This document shows, piece by piece, positions 7,980-15,641 of a stretch of 32,631 bases of DNA. The stretch covers positions 1 to 32,631 of the forward strand of contig URDS01000020.1 of NCBI GenBank assembly GCA_900546635.1. The letters run 5' to 3'. Position 1 is the first letter of the stretch, and each line of letters begins with the position of its first letter. The notes under the pieces are model-generated. The model saw only the letters and a list, made by a program, of their open reading frames with translations, was not told where the DNA came from and did no database searches. Source of the DNA: an uncultured Eubacteriales bacterium (GTDB lineage: Bacteria; Bacillota; Clostridia; Oscillospirales; CAG-272). Made by a program: the position numbers and the translations under genes.

Positions 7980-8050
7980 CCCTATTTTCAAAATTTTCCA
8001 TATTTTTCCTAATAAAATACTTTAATATTTTTTGAATATTTTATATCCGC

Positions 8051-8079
8051 TTGCGAAATGTCGGATTGTGTGTTAAACT
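8051..8079 (+). promoter_or_regulatory. Probable promoter of the lipid cluster
   Basis: TTGCGA, 17-nt spacer, TAAACT, about 87 nt before the DagK-like start. The region 7980-8050 is AT-rich with several A/T tracts, which may act as an UP element. Confidence 0.55.
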
Positions 8080-8165
8080 ATAGAACGGACGCGTCAGATT
8101 GAAGCAAATGGATCGTTTGCATACCGCGTCAAATTGCTGCAATATACCGGGGGATGAGATAGCCG

Positions 8166-9122
8166 ATGAAACATATTTTCATTCTTAACCCGATGGCCGG
8201 GCAAGAACTCCCGTTGAAAACACTCCGCAGCCGGTTCAGCGATATAGACTGCGATTATGAGATCTATGAGACAAAAGCGCCCAAGGACGCCACCGGCTAT
8301 GTACGACGCTACTGCGAGACACATAAAGAACCGGTTCGTTTTTATGCCTGCGGCGGCGACGGCACCGTGAAAGAAGTGGCTGAAGGCATTTTGGGATTTC
8401 CGCAGGCCGGAATGTCCTGCGTTCCGCTCGGCAGTGGAAACGACTTTGTCAAATACTACGGCGGACAGCACGCTTTTTTTGACCTGCCGAAATTAATAGC
8501 GGCAAAGGAGCAGTCAATCGACATCATCCGTGTAGGCAACGAATATTCGCTGAACGTATGCAACTTCGGATTTGATTCCTATGTGGCAAAAATCATGGCG
8601 CGTGTTCGCCGCAAAAAAATCATCGGCGGCAAACATGCCTATACAACCGGAATTTTGTGCGCCCTGTTTGCGGCAATGCGCAACCGCGCGCGCTTTATTG
8701 TAGACGGCGAAGAAGTATATGACGGAGCGTATCTGCTCTGCACCATTTCAAACGGACAATATGTCGGCGGGGCCTATCGCTGCGCGCCGCTGGCAAAAGA
8801 CAACGACGGATATTTGGAATTTTGCCTTGTGAAACCGATTTCTCTTTTAAAATTTATACGTCTGATCGGCGCGTATAAAGACGGAAAACATCTGACCGAC
8901 CGTCGTTTTTCGCAAATTCTGATCTATCGGCGCGCCAAAACCGTAGAAGTGTTCGCGCCGTACGATTTTACGGTTTCACTGGACGGCGAACTGGCAGAGT
9001 ACCGGCAGTTTCATGCGGAAATTGTCCCCGGCGCGATTCGATTTGCGGTGCCGAGCGCCGGACTCAAAGCAATCAGCACAAAGGAGGATGGCCCCGTGCC
9101 TGTCGGTGCATGCTATGAATGA
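8166..9122 (+). CDS. Diacylglycerol kinase-family lipid kinase (DagK/YegS type)
   Basis: Cytoplasmic, membrane-associated lipid kinase that transfers phosphate from ATP to diacylglycerol or a related lipid. The DAGK catalytic domain opens with FILNPMAGQE. The nucleotide motif CGGDGTVKEV lies near residues 62-71 and VPLGSGNDFVKYYG near 88-101. The C-terminal beta domain includes ISNGQYVGGAYRCAPLAKDNDG and FTVSLDGEL. 318 residues is typical. The start ATG follows GGGGGATGAG. It is the first gene of a four-gene membrane-lipid cluster, and its stop overlaps the next start by 8 nt. It may recycle diacylglycerol released by lipid-headgroup transfer; the precise lipid is not known. Confidence 0.93.
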   Translation: MKHIFILNPMAGQELPLKTLRSRFSDIDCDYEIYETKAPKDATGYVRRYCETHKEPVRFYACGGDGTVKEVAEGILGFPQAGMSCVPLGSGNDFVKYYGGQHAFFDLPKLIAAKEQSIDIIRVGNEYSLNVCNFGFDSYVAKIMARVRRKKIIGGKHAYTTGILCALFAAMRNRARFIVDGEEVYDGAYLLCTISNGQYVGGAYRCAPLAKDNDGYLEFCLVKPISLLKFIRLIGAYKDGKHLTDRRFSQILIYRRAKTVEVFAPYDFTVSLDGELAEYRQFHAEIVPGAIRFAVPSAGLKAISTKEDGPVPVGACYE

Positions 9123-9888
9123 ATTTTTAATTTTAGCCTTTCTGTTTGCAGCAGGATGTCTGCTCGGATGGTGCATCGAAGTCTTATTCCGGCGCTTTTC
9201 TCCTCAAAATAAAACGAGGCAATGGATCAATCCCGGATTCCTGACGGGGCCGTATCTGCCGCTCTACGGCTTCGGCTTATGCACGCTGTACCTTTTGGCA
9301 GGCCTCGAAGCTTTTATACCGGTTGAAAGCACGGGCATACGCAAGCTGCTTCTGTTTGCCGTCATGGCAGTCGCCATGACCCTGCTTGAATACATTGCCG
9401 GACTGATTTTTATTAAGCGCCTGCATATTCAGCTTTGGGATTATTCCGGTATGTGGCTGAATCTGGACGGCATCATTTGTCCGCTGTTTTCTCTTTTTTG
9501 GGCGCTGCTCGGCGCGGCATATTATTTTTTCATACACCCCTATATTTTAGATGCGCTGGCTTGGTTTTCCGAAAATTTGGCTTTTTCTTTTTTTATCGGT
9601 ATGTTTTACGGCGTGTTTCTCATCGACCTTTGCTATTCTTTCCGCCTTGTCGCGCGAATCAAAAGCTTTGCCGAGGAAAACAAGCTGCTCTTTCGTTATG
9701 ATGAATTTAAAGCGCATGTGCGTCAAAAAACCATTGAGCAAAAAGAACGGTATAAATTTATTTTCGCACTGGGAGAGCATGCGCGCCTTTCGGAAAACTT
9801 ACGCAGCTTTCTGGAAAAGCAGCGCGAAAACAACCGTCTTACAGCGTTAAAAGCAAAGATAGAACAACGAAAAAATTCCCGGTTCTGA
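9115..9888 (+). CDS. CmpB-like polytopic membrane protein (putative ABC-transporter permease type IV family)
   Basis: 257-residue membrane protein of the family annotated as putative ABC-transporter type IV (CmpB). Evidence is the N-terminal pattern FLFAAGCLLGWCIEVLFRR, then WINPGFLTGPYLPLYGFG, and WDYSGMWLNLDGIICPLFSL. There are about six hydrophobic helices up to ~residue 185, then a charged cytoplasmic tail (HVRQKTIEQKERYKF onward). No ATPase partner is nearby, so the transporter label is only the family name. ATG at 9115 overlaps the dagK stop; the AAGGAGG at 9081-9087 is too far for ideal spacing, and the in-frame ATG at 9088 abuts it too closely. Translation is probably coupled. Function unknown; its position suggests a role in membrane-lipid handling. 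Confidence 0.8.
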   Translation: MNEFLILAFLFAAGCLLGWCIEVLFRRFSPQNKTRQWINPGFLTGPYLPLYGFGLCTLYLLAGLEAFIPVESTGIRKLLLFAVMAVAMTLLEYIAGLIFIKRLHIQLWDYSGMWLNLDGIICPLFSLFWALLGAAYYFFIHPYILDALAWFSENLAFSFFIGMFYGVFLIDLCYSFRLVARIKSFAEENKLLFRYDEFKAHVRQKTIEQKERYKFIFALGEHARLSENLRSFLEKQRENNRLTALKAKIEQRKNSRF

Positions 9889-9916
9889 AACAGGAAAGCG
9901 AGAAAGATACAAAGCT

Positions 9917-10459
9917 ATGGAAATGCTGTGGAGTATTTTTTATGTAATCTTCTTAGGCATCGTTTCGCATTTTTGGGGGCAGGCGCTCCCGCGTGAGCGA
10001 TTTCGGGAAGACCGAATCCCCTGGCGCGCGTTTGCCTTTGAAAAAGAAGGCGGCATTTACCGGCGTCTCGGCGTACACAAATGGCGGGATAAGCTTCCGG
10101 ATATGAGCCGCTATCTCAGCGATATGGTGCCGAAACGCTTTTCCCCGCACATGACGCTGGAAGAAGTGCAGGTGCTGATTAAGGAAACCTGCGTCGCCGA
10201 ATATGTACACATTTGGCTGTGCATCGCTTTTATCGGCGTGCTTTGGATTTGGAAAAATTCAACCGGAATATGGCTTTGGCTGATTTATACGGCCTGCAAT
10301 GTTCCGTATATCATCATTCAGCGCTACAACCGCCCGCTGCTCTGCAGGCTGCAGAAGCGGCTGATTTTACGAAATACAAGAAATTCCTCTGAAACCATGC
10401 TGTGCCAGCACAGCAAAAAAGAGCGCCTTGCGCCGGAGGAAAACGGAGGCAACCTATGA
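9917..10459 (+). CDS. CrtO-like membrane acyltransferase (glycosyl-diaponeurosporenoate acyltransferase family)
   Basis: 180-residue membrane protein matching staphylococcal CrtO in two places: the block GIYRRLGVHKWRDKLPD and the C-terminal motif NVPYIIIQRYNRPLL. It has a hydrophobic N-terminus (~3-22) and two more helices (~97-140). In staphylococci CrtO acylates the sugar of staphyloxanthin. There are no carotenoid genes in this window, so the substrate here is more likely a glycolipid or another isoprenoid- or diacylglycerol-linked sugar; that is inference. The gene overlaps the following PAP2 start as ATGA. No strong Shine-Dalgarno is seen, and ATG at 9923 is an alternative start. Family membership is good, reaction uncertain. 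Confidence 0.75.
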   Translation: MEMLWSIFYVIFLGIVSHFWGQALPRERFREDRIPWRAFAFEKEGGIYRRLGVHKWRDKLPDMSRYLSDMVPKRFSPHMTLEEVQVLIKETCVAEYVHIWLCIAFIGVLWIWKNSTGIWLWLIYTACNVPYIIIQRYNRPLLCRLQKRLILRNTRNSSETMLCQHSKKERLAPEENGGNL

Positions 10460-11178
10460 TCGATTACCGCAAATTCCGGTTCTCAAAGTTGAATACGCCG
10501 GAATTTTCCCATTTGAAACTTCTGCTTTACTGGATCGTTTACGGCCTGTTCTTTTTTATTGTGGAGCGCGTGAGCGTGAACCGGGACTGGAACTATATGT
10601 ACTGTTCCCTAGACGATATGATCCCGTTTTGCGAATGGTTTGTGATTCCCTATATGTTCTGGTTTGTTTACCTGATCGGTATGCTTTTATATACGCTGCT
10701 CTGGGATGTCCCCTCTTTCAAGCGTATGATGTGGTTTATCATCTGTACATACTCCATGACCATCATCATTTACCTGATCTATCCCACAGCGCAGGGTCTG
10801 CGGCCGGAAACCTTTACACGAGACAACATTTTCACCCGATTTTTAGCCTGGTTTTACACCTTTGACACCAATACCAACGTCAATCCGTCAATCCATGTGA
10901 TCGGCTCGATGGCGGTACTGTTTACGGCATGGAATACAAAGCGCTTTCAGACGCGGGCCTGGCGCGCCGGATTCGCAATCACCGCATTTTTAATCTGCAT
11001 TTCGACCGTTTTGATCAAACAGCACTCGATTATTGATATTATCAGCGCGCTGCTGCTCTGTCTCGTCTTTTACCCGATTGTATTCAAGAGCCGCGCTGCC
11101 GAAAAAGAACATGCCGTCAAAGCCAAACAACCGCAAAGCAAGAACTCGAAAAAAAAGATCCCGGAAAATATCCGCTGA
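10456..11178 (+). CDS. PAP2-superfamily membrane phosphatase/phosphotransferase
   Basis: 240-residue membrane protein with six predicted helices. It carries the later PAP2 motifs NPSIHVIGSM (phosphatase motif 2, Ser-x-His) and STVLIKQHSIIDIISA (motif 3, His...Asp). The first motif is weak, perhaps the region around YPTAQGLRPETF, as in the Aur1/Ipt1-like inositol-phosphotransferase group. Such enzymes remove phosphate from, or transfer headgroups between, lipid phosphates. Being next to DagK (which makes lipid phosphates) fits a cycle of lipid phosphorylation and dephosphorylation. It starts at ATG 10456 with GGAGG 6 nt upstream and overlaps the acyltransferase gene. The C-terminal tail is lysine-rich and soluble. 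Substrate unknown. Confidence 0.88.
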   Translation: MIDYRKFRFSKLNTPEFSHLKLLLYWIVYGLFFFIVERVSVNRDWNYMYCSLDDMIPFCEWFVIPYMFWFVYLIGMLLYTLLWDVPSFKRMMWFIICTYSMTIIIYLIYPTAQGLRPETFTRDNIFTRFLAWFYTFDTNTNVNPSIHVIGSMAVLFTAWNTKRFQTRAWRAGFAITAFLICISTVLIKQHSIIDIISALLLCLVFYPIVFKSRAAEKEHAVKAKQPQSKNSKKKIPENIR

Positions 11179-11241
11179 TTCCAAAAACTTCACTTTTCAT
11201 TTCGATTCAGAATCCAACACAGAAGGAAGGAAATCATCCTC

Positions 11242-12510
11242 ATGCGTATTGATACAAAATGTCTCCAAGCGGGATACACGCCGAAATCCGGCGAGCCCCG
11301 CGTACTGCCCATCTATCAAAGCACAACTTACAAATACGACTCCTCCGAAGCGCTCGGCGAATTATTTGATTTAAAGCGCGACGGACATATGTACACGCGG
11401 ATCTCCAATCCGACCGTCGCCGCAGTTGAAGAAAAGCTCTCCGCGCTTGAGGGCGGCGTAGGGGCGCTCTGCACCGCTTCGGGTCAGGCCGCAAGCTTCA
11501 TCGCAATCGCCAATATTGCCTCGGCCGGCGACAACTTTGTCAGTCTCTCCGCAATATACGGCGGCACGGTCAATCTTTTTGCCGTTACGATGAAACGCTT
11601 CGGCATTGAAGTGCGTTTCGCCACGCCCGAAATGACCGACACGGAAATCGAAGCGCTTTTCGACTGCCGCACACGCGCGCTCTTCGGCGAAACCATAGCC
11701 AATCCCGCCCTGCGCGTACTGGACATCGAGCGATTCGCGGGACTTGCGCACCGGATGGGCGTACCGCTGATTGTCGATAATACGTTTGCCACCCCTGTTC
11801 TCTGCCGCCCGTTTGAATTCGGCGCGGACATCGTGATCCATTCCACGACGAAATATCTGGACGGACATGCACAAGTGGTCGGCGGTGCGATTGTGGACAG
11901 CGGCCGCTTCGACTGGGAAAAGGGCGGCAAATATCCTGAACTCTCCACGCCGGACGATTCCTATCACGGTATCATCTACACAAAACAATTCGGCAAAGCG
12001 GCCTACATCACCAAAGCGCGCGTTCAACTGATGCGCGACCTCGGTGCCGCCCCCGCGCCGCTTTCCGCTTATATTCTCAATCTCGGTATGGAAACGCTTG
12101 CCCTGCGCATGGAGCGCCACTGCTCCAACGCGCTGGCCGTGGCCCAAATGCTCCGTCGGCATCCGGCCGTCTCTTTTGTCAACTACCCAGGACTCGACGG
12201 CGACAGCGAAAATACGCTTGCGCAAAAATATTTGCCAAACGGAACCTCCGGGGTTATTGCCTTCGGTCTGCGCGGCGGACGTGCGGCCGCTGCAAAATTC
12301 ATGGATTCGCTGAAACTTGCCGCAATCGTTGTGCACGTAGCGGACGCGCGCACCAGCGTACTGCATCCGGCCAGCACCACCCATCGGCAATTGACCGACG
12401 AGCAGCTGCGGGACGCGGGAGTTCTGCCCGAACTTGTTCGGCTCTCGGTCGGCATTGAAAATCCGGATGATATTCTTGAGGACATTCAAAACGCGCTCGC
12501 ATCGCTCTGA
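11242..12510 (+). CDS. metY: O-acetylhomoserine sulfhydrylase (MetY-type, Cys/Met PLP family)
   Basis: Cytoplasmic PLP enzyme that makes homocysteine from O-acetylhomoserine and sulfide. 422 residues. The signature YQSTTYKYDSSE, then MYTRISNPTVAAVEEKLSALEGG, the PLP-lysine motif HSTTKYLDGHAQVVGG, and the C-terminal substrate stretch LHPASTTHRQLTDEQ followed by VRLSVGIENPDDI all fit. The long insertion between the PLP lysine and the C-terminal domain (GRFDWEKGGKYPELSTPDDSYHG) is typical of MetY and absent from MetB/MetC. The RBS is GAAGGAAGG. metA follows after 18 nt, and the pair make the direct sulfhydrylation route. No SAM riboswitch or S-box was seen in the 63-nt gap upstream, so control is not obvious; it may be read through from the lipid cluster. 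Confidence 0.93.
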   Translation: MRIDTKCLQAGYTPKSGEPRVLPIYQSTTYKYDSSEALGELFDLKRDGHMYTRISNPTVAAVEEKLSALEGGVGALCTASGQAASFIAIANIASAGDNFVSLSAIYGGTVNLFAVTMKRFGIEVRFATPEMTDTEIEALFDCRTRALFGETIANPALRVLDIERFAGLAHRMGVPLIVDNTFATPVLCRPFEFGADIVIHSTTKYLDGHAQVVGGAIVDSGRFDWEKGGKYPELSTPDDSYHGIIYTKQFGKAAYITKARVQLMRDLGAAPAPLSAYILNLGMETLALRMERHCSNALAVAQMLRRHPAVSFVNYPGLDGDSENTLAQKYLPNGTSGVIAFGLRGGRAAAAKFMDSLKLAAIVVHVADARTSVLHPASTTHRQLTDEQLRDAGVLPELVRLSVGIENPDDILEDIQNALASL

Positions 12511-12528
12511 GCAAAAGGGAGTAACCAA

Positions 12529-13482
12529 ATGCCAATCAAAATACCGAACCTGCTTCCGGCAACCGAAACGCTTGAGAGCGAAAATATCTTTGTCATAACG
12601 GAGACGCGCGCCATCACGCAGGACATCCGCCCGATCCGGCTGCTGATTCTGAATCTGATGCCGACAAAGATCACAACCGAGACCCAGCTTGCGCGCCTGC
12701 TCGGCAATACCCCGCTTCAGGTTGAAATGGAGCTTTGCAAAACCTCCACGCACAAATCCAAAAACACATCCGAAGAGCACATGCTGGCTTTTTACAAAAC
12801 CTTTGATGAAATTCGGGACAACCGCTACGACGGCATGGTCATCACCGGCGCGCCGGTAGAGCGCATGCCGTTTGAAGAGGTCGAATACTGGGAAGAGCTT
12901 TGCAAAATCATGGAATGGAGCAAAACCCACGTCACCAGCACCTTTCACATTTGCTGGGGCGCGCAGGCCGGGTTGTACTACCATTTCGGTATTGACAAAC
13001 GCCCGCTGGACAAAAAAATGTTCGGCGTGTTCCGCCACCATGTGGACTACAAGCGCTCGATTCTTTTCCGGGGCTTTGACGACGAATTTTTCGTTCCGCA
13101 TTCCCGCCATACGACGGTAGACCGCGCCGACATCGAAGCCTGCAAAGCGCTGCGGATTCTCGCCTCCTCCGACGAGGCCGGCGTATATGCGGTGATCGCC
13201 GACCATGGCCGTCAAATTTTTATTATGGGACACGCGGAATACGATGCGGATACGCTGAAACGGGAATACCTGCGCGACAAAAGCGCGGGACTCCCCATCG
13301 AAATGCCGAAGAATTATTTTCCAGGCGACGACGATACAAAAGAACCGCCGGTTATCTGGCGTTCTGCGGCCAATTTGCTTTATTCCAATTGGCTCAACTA
13401 TTTTGTCTACCAATCCACGCCTTATGACATCAAAAACGTCGGTACGAGCGAAAGCGCCGGCTGCGCTTCGCACGAGGCATAA
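12529..13482 (+). CDS. metAA: Homoserine O-acetyltransferase (MetA-type)
   Basis: Catalyses acetyl-CoA-dependent acylation of homoserine, supplying MetY. 317 residues, full length. Catalytic Cys142 (HICWGAQAG), His235 and Glu237 (MGHAEYD) are present, as is GAPVE, where residue 111 is Glu. In this family Glu111 is associated with acetyl-CoA use and Gly111 with succinyl-CoA use, so this should be an acetyltransferase. That matches MetY, which prefers O-acetylhomoserine. It is last in the metY-metA unit and is followed by a 44-nt palindrome. The N-terminal MPIKIPNLLPA start is standard, with AAAGGGAG upstream. Confidence 0.95.
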   Translation: MPIKIPNLLPATETLESENIFVITETRAITQDIRPIRLLILNLMPTKITTETQLARLLGNTPLQVEMELCKTSTHKSKNTSEEHMLAFYKTFDEIRDNRYDGMVITGAPVERMPFEEVEYWEELCKIMEWSKTHVTSTFHICWGAQAGLYYHFGIDKRPLDKKMFGVFRHHVDYKRSILFRGFDDEFFVPHSRHTTVDRADIEACKALRILASSDEAGVYAVIADHGRQIFIMGHAEYDADTLKREYLRDKSAGLPIEMPKNYFPGDDDTKEPPVIWRSAANLLYSNWLNYFVYQSTPYDIKNVGTSESAGCASHEA

Positions 13483-13504
13483 AAATTTGTTTTTAAAAGC
13501 ATAG

Positions 13505-13548
13505 AGGGACTGTTTGAAATCGGAAATTTCCGATTTCAAACAGTCCCT
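13505..13548. terminator. 44-nt perfect palindrome between convergent metA and purH
   Basis: AGGGACTGTTTGAAATCGG, then AAATTT, then CCGATTTCAAACAGTCCCT: a 22-bp perfect inverted repeat with no unpaired loop. It lies in the short gap between two convergent genes, so it most likely terminates both. T-tracts are poor, so it may rely on the very stable stem. Confidence 0.75.
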
Positions 13549-13569
13549 TGCGTATTTTATATTCTGAAA

Positions 13570-14754
13570 TTAATGATGGAACAGCCGCATGCCGGTAAAC
13601 GCCATGGCAATGCCGTACTTGTTGCAGCAGTCGATCACCACATCGTCGCGAATGGATCCGCCCGGTTCGGCAATATAGGAAACACCGCTCTTCTTTGCGC
13701 GCTCGATGTTGTCGTCAAACGGGAAAAACGCATCCGAACCGACGCTGACGCCTGTAATGGTAGAAAGATAGGCGTCGGCCTCTTCTTTTGTCAGCGGTTC
13801 CGGGCGGCGGGTGAAGTATTTCTGCCAAACGCCCTCGGCGCAGACATCCTCCTCATTCTTATTGATGTAGCCGTCGATCACATTGTCGCGGTCCGGGCGG
13901 CCGAGTTCGGGTTTAAACGGAAGCTCCAGCACCTTTTTATATTGGCGAAGCTGCCAGGTATCCGCTTTGGTTCCCGCAAGGCGTGTGCAGTGAATGCGGG
14001 ACTGCTGACCGGCGCCGACGCCGATAGCCTGTCCGCCAAACGCATAGCAAACCGAATTTGACTGCGTATATTTCAGCGTAATCAGCGAAATAATCAGGTC
14101 GCGCTTTGCCCCGTCGGGAATCGTTTTATTTTCGGTCACGATGTTGGAAAGCAGAGACTCGTCTATTTTAAAATTGTTTCTGCCCTGCTCAAACGTCACG
14201 CCGAACACCTGCTTGCGTTCCTGCTCCGCCGGAACATAGTTTTCGTCGATACGAACGATATTGTATTTTCCGCCGCGCTTGCTCTTTAGAATTTCAAGCG
14301 CCTCATCCGTATAACCGGGCGCAATAACGCCGTCCGAAACCTCGCGCTTTATCAGGCGCGCGGTAACCGTGTCGCACACGTCCGAAAGCGCGATCCAGTC
14401 GCCGAACGAACTCATGCGGTCGGTTCCTCTGGCGCGCGCATATGCGCAGGCAAGCGGGGAGCGGTCAAGGCCGTCAATATCATCCACAAAGCAGGCGCGC
14501 TTCAGCGATTCGGGCAGCGGAAGTCCGACCGCCGCCGAGGTGGGGCTGACATGCTTGAATGAAGTCGCCGCCGACATACCGAGCGCCGCTTTCAGTTCTC
14601 TGACAAGCTGCCATGCGTTAAATGCGTCAAGAAAGTTGATATAACCGGGTTTGCCGCAGAGAATCTCGATCGGCAGATCGCTGCCGTCCTGCATAAAAAT
14701 CCTTGCAGGTTTTTGATTGGGATTACAGCCGTATTTCAGTTCAAACTCTTTCAT
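13570..14754 (-). CDS. purH: Stand-alone AICAR transformylase (PurH C-terminal activity only)
   Basis: Transfers a formyl group from 10-formyl-THF to AICAR, the penultimate step of IMP synthesis. 394 residues cover the transformylase domain only; the usual ~200-residue N-terminal IMP cyclohydrolase domain is missing. Features are MKEFELKYGCNPNQKPARI, the catalytic K67-H68 pair (SFKHVSPTSAAVG), SNSVCYAFGGQAIGVGAGQQ, and the C-terminal SDAFFPFDDNIERA followed by AEPGGSIRDD and MAFTGMRLFHH. A separate PurO-type cyclohydrolase lies 10 nt upstream, filling the gap. Expression should be governed by the ZTP riboswitch in front of purO. Confidence 0.95.
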   Translation of the reverse strand: MKEFELKYGCNPNQKPARIFMQDGSDLPIEILCGKPGYINFLDAFNAWQLVRELKAALGMSAATSFKHVSPTSAAVGLPLPESLKRACFVDDIDGLDRSPLACAYARARGTDRMSSFGDWIALSDVCDTVTARLIKREVSDGVIAPGYTDEALEILKSKRGGKYNIVRIDENYVPAEQERKQVFGVTFEQGRNNFKIDESLLSNIVTENKTIPDGAKRDLIISLITLKYTQSNSVCYAFGGQAIGVGAGQQSRIHCTRLAGTKADTWQLRQYKKVLELPFKPELGRPDRDNVIDGYINKNEEDVCAEGVWQKYFTRRPEPLTKEEADAYLSTITGVSVGSDAFFPFDDNIERAKKSGVSYIAEPGGSIRDDVVIDCCNKYGIAMAFTGMRLFHH

Positions 14755-14764
14755 TTTTCTCTCC

Positions 14765-15484
14765 TCATTGATTCTTATTTATCATGCGGTTCTGCGCACT
14801 TCCGTCCGAAAGGCTGACATAGCGGACATACAGAGAGATCCGGTTCGCTTCGTTCAGATTGCTCCATATCTCCTCGGTGAAAGCATCTATCGCATTTGGA
14901 ATCCGAACGCGCTCCGGTTCGCCCGTAAAGGTGGGAATCGGATTGCCGTCATGGTTGTACGTGTGCAGGAAATGACCGAGTCCGGCAAGCGGCGCATAGG
15001 AAAACGTAAAGCGATTGCACGCGCTGCCCGCGGCATCCGCGCTTTTCAGGATGTTCATTTTATAAGTAAACCGCTCTTTTGCCAAAGTCAGCATGGCGCT
15101 GATGCGGGGCGTAAAGTTCGGCGCGTCCGGCTCAAATGCGCGCGTATCCAGCGCATCCTCAAAACGTCCGCCGTCCTTTATACAATCGTAAATCGTATCG
15201 GTCTGGTCGCCGTTGGTCACAATCAGGCGATCGCCGATCCGGCGAATCGGCGAATAAATAATCAGCGAGGGATCCTCAACCCTGGAAGCGTCAAACGGAT
15301 GAATCACAACCTCATCTCCGCGCTCCACAAATACGCGGTTCCGGCTGTTTTCGCTGCGCCCCATGATAAAGTACGCCGTGACCGCATAACGCGCATCCTC
15401 GCTCATACCGACGACAATTCCCCGTCCGACATAAGAATTGCCGGCAAGCAGGCTTCCGATGCTTTGCACATCATAAATACTCAT
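14765..15484 (-). CDS. purO: PurO-type IMP cyclohydrolase
   Basis: Closes the purine ring, FAICAR to IMP. 239 residues. It belongs to the archaeal-type IMP cyclohydrolase family rather than the MGS-like PurH N-domain: GNSYVGRGIVVGMSEDARYAVTAYFIMGRSENSRNRVF, then VTNGDQTDTIYDCI and TYNHDGNPIPTFTGEPERV. AGGAGGAAAT precedes ATG at 15484. It is the first gene of the two-gene purO-purH unit. The leader carries a ZTP riboswitch and intrinsic terminator, with a consensus promoter overlapping the end of hisK. Confidence 0.92.
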   Translation of the reverse strand: MSIYDVQSIGSLLAGNSYVGRGIVVGMSEDARYAVTAYFIMGRSENSRNRVFVERGDEVVIHPFDASRVEDPSLIIYSPIRRIGDRLIVTNGDQTDTIYDCIKDGGRFEDALDTRAFEPDAPNFTPRISAMLTLAKERFTYKMNILKSADAAGSACNRFTFSYAPLAGLGHFLHTYNHDGNPIPTFTGEPERVRIPNAIDAFTEEIWSNLNEANRISLYVRYVSLSDGSAQNRMINKNQ

Positions 15485-15497
15485 ACCATTTCCTCCT

Positions 15498-15532
15498 AAA
15501 AAACGAAGGCAGTCCCCGGAAAAAGGACTGCC
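15498..15532 (-). terminator. Riboswitch-controlled terminator before purO
   Basis: On the minus strand GGCAGTCC, loop TTTTTCCGG, GGACTGCC, then TTCGTTTTTT directly before the Shine-Dalgarno. Its 5' arm overlaps the conserved CTGGGC end of the aptamer, so ligand binding and termination are mutually exclusive. Ligand should turn the genes on. Confidence 0.88.
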
Positions 15533-15602
15533 CAGACGGTCGGCTCATATTATTTGCCGCTCCCCTGCGGTACTCCGCAATTCCGTCGGTCACAGCAAAC
15601 CT
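15525..15602 (-). promoter_or_regulatory. ZTP/ZMP riboswitch (pfl motif)
   Basis: The leader RNA shows the pfl consensus in order: TTTGCTGTGACCGACGG; hairpin GCGG-AGTA-CCGC; GGGGAGCGGCAAA (GCAAA pairs with the first TTTGC); then a variable linker and ACCGTCTGGGCAG, whose CCGT can pair with ACGG as the known pseudoknot. The ligand class senses ZMP/ZTP (AICAR phosphates). The position before AICAR transformylase and IMP cyclohydrolase genes fits exactly. Recognised by consensus; a covariance search would confirm. Confidence 0.92.
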
Positions 15603-15612
15603 CTTACTCCTT

Positions 15613-15641
15613 ATTTTACTATTGCGCGCTCTTTTTGTCAA
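15613..15641 (-). promoter_or_regulatory. purO promoter embedded in the end of hisK
   Basis: TTGACA (15641-15636), exact 17-nt spacer, TAAAAT (15618-15613). The -35 lies within the last codons of hisK and the spacer includes its stop. Transcription would begin just before the riboswitch. Confidence 0.85.

Noticed and set aside
9115..9888. CmpB-like protein as a working ABC transporter
   Set aside because: No ATPase or binding-protein gene is nearby; the family name alone does not support transport, so it is reported only as a membrane protein of that family.
11179..11241. SAM riboswitch upstream of metY
   Set aside because: The gap is only 63 nt and shows none of the S-box core or a terminator hairpin.
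11371..13539. Very long open frame on the minus strand across metY and metA
   Set aside because: It is exactly antisense to two well-supported enzymes with intact catalytic motifs; its translation is rich in Arg, Phe and His with no domain and arises from codon bias.
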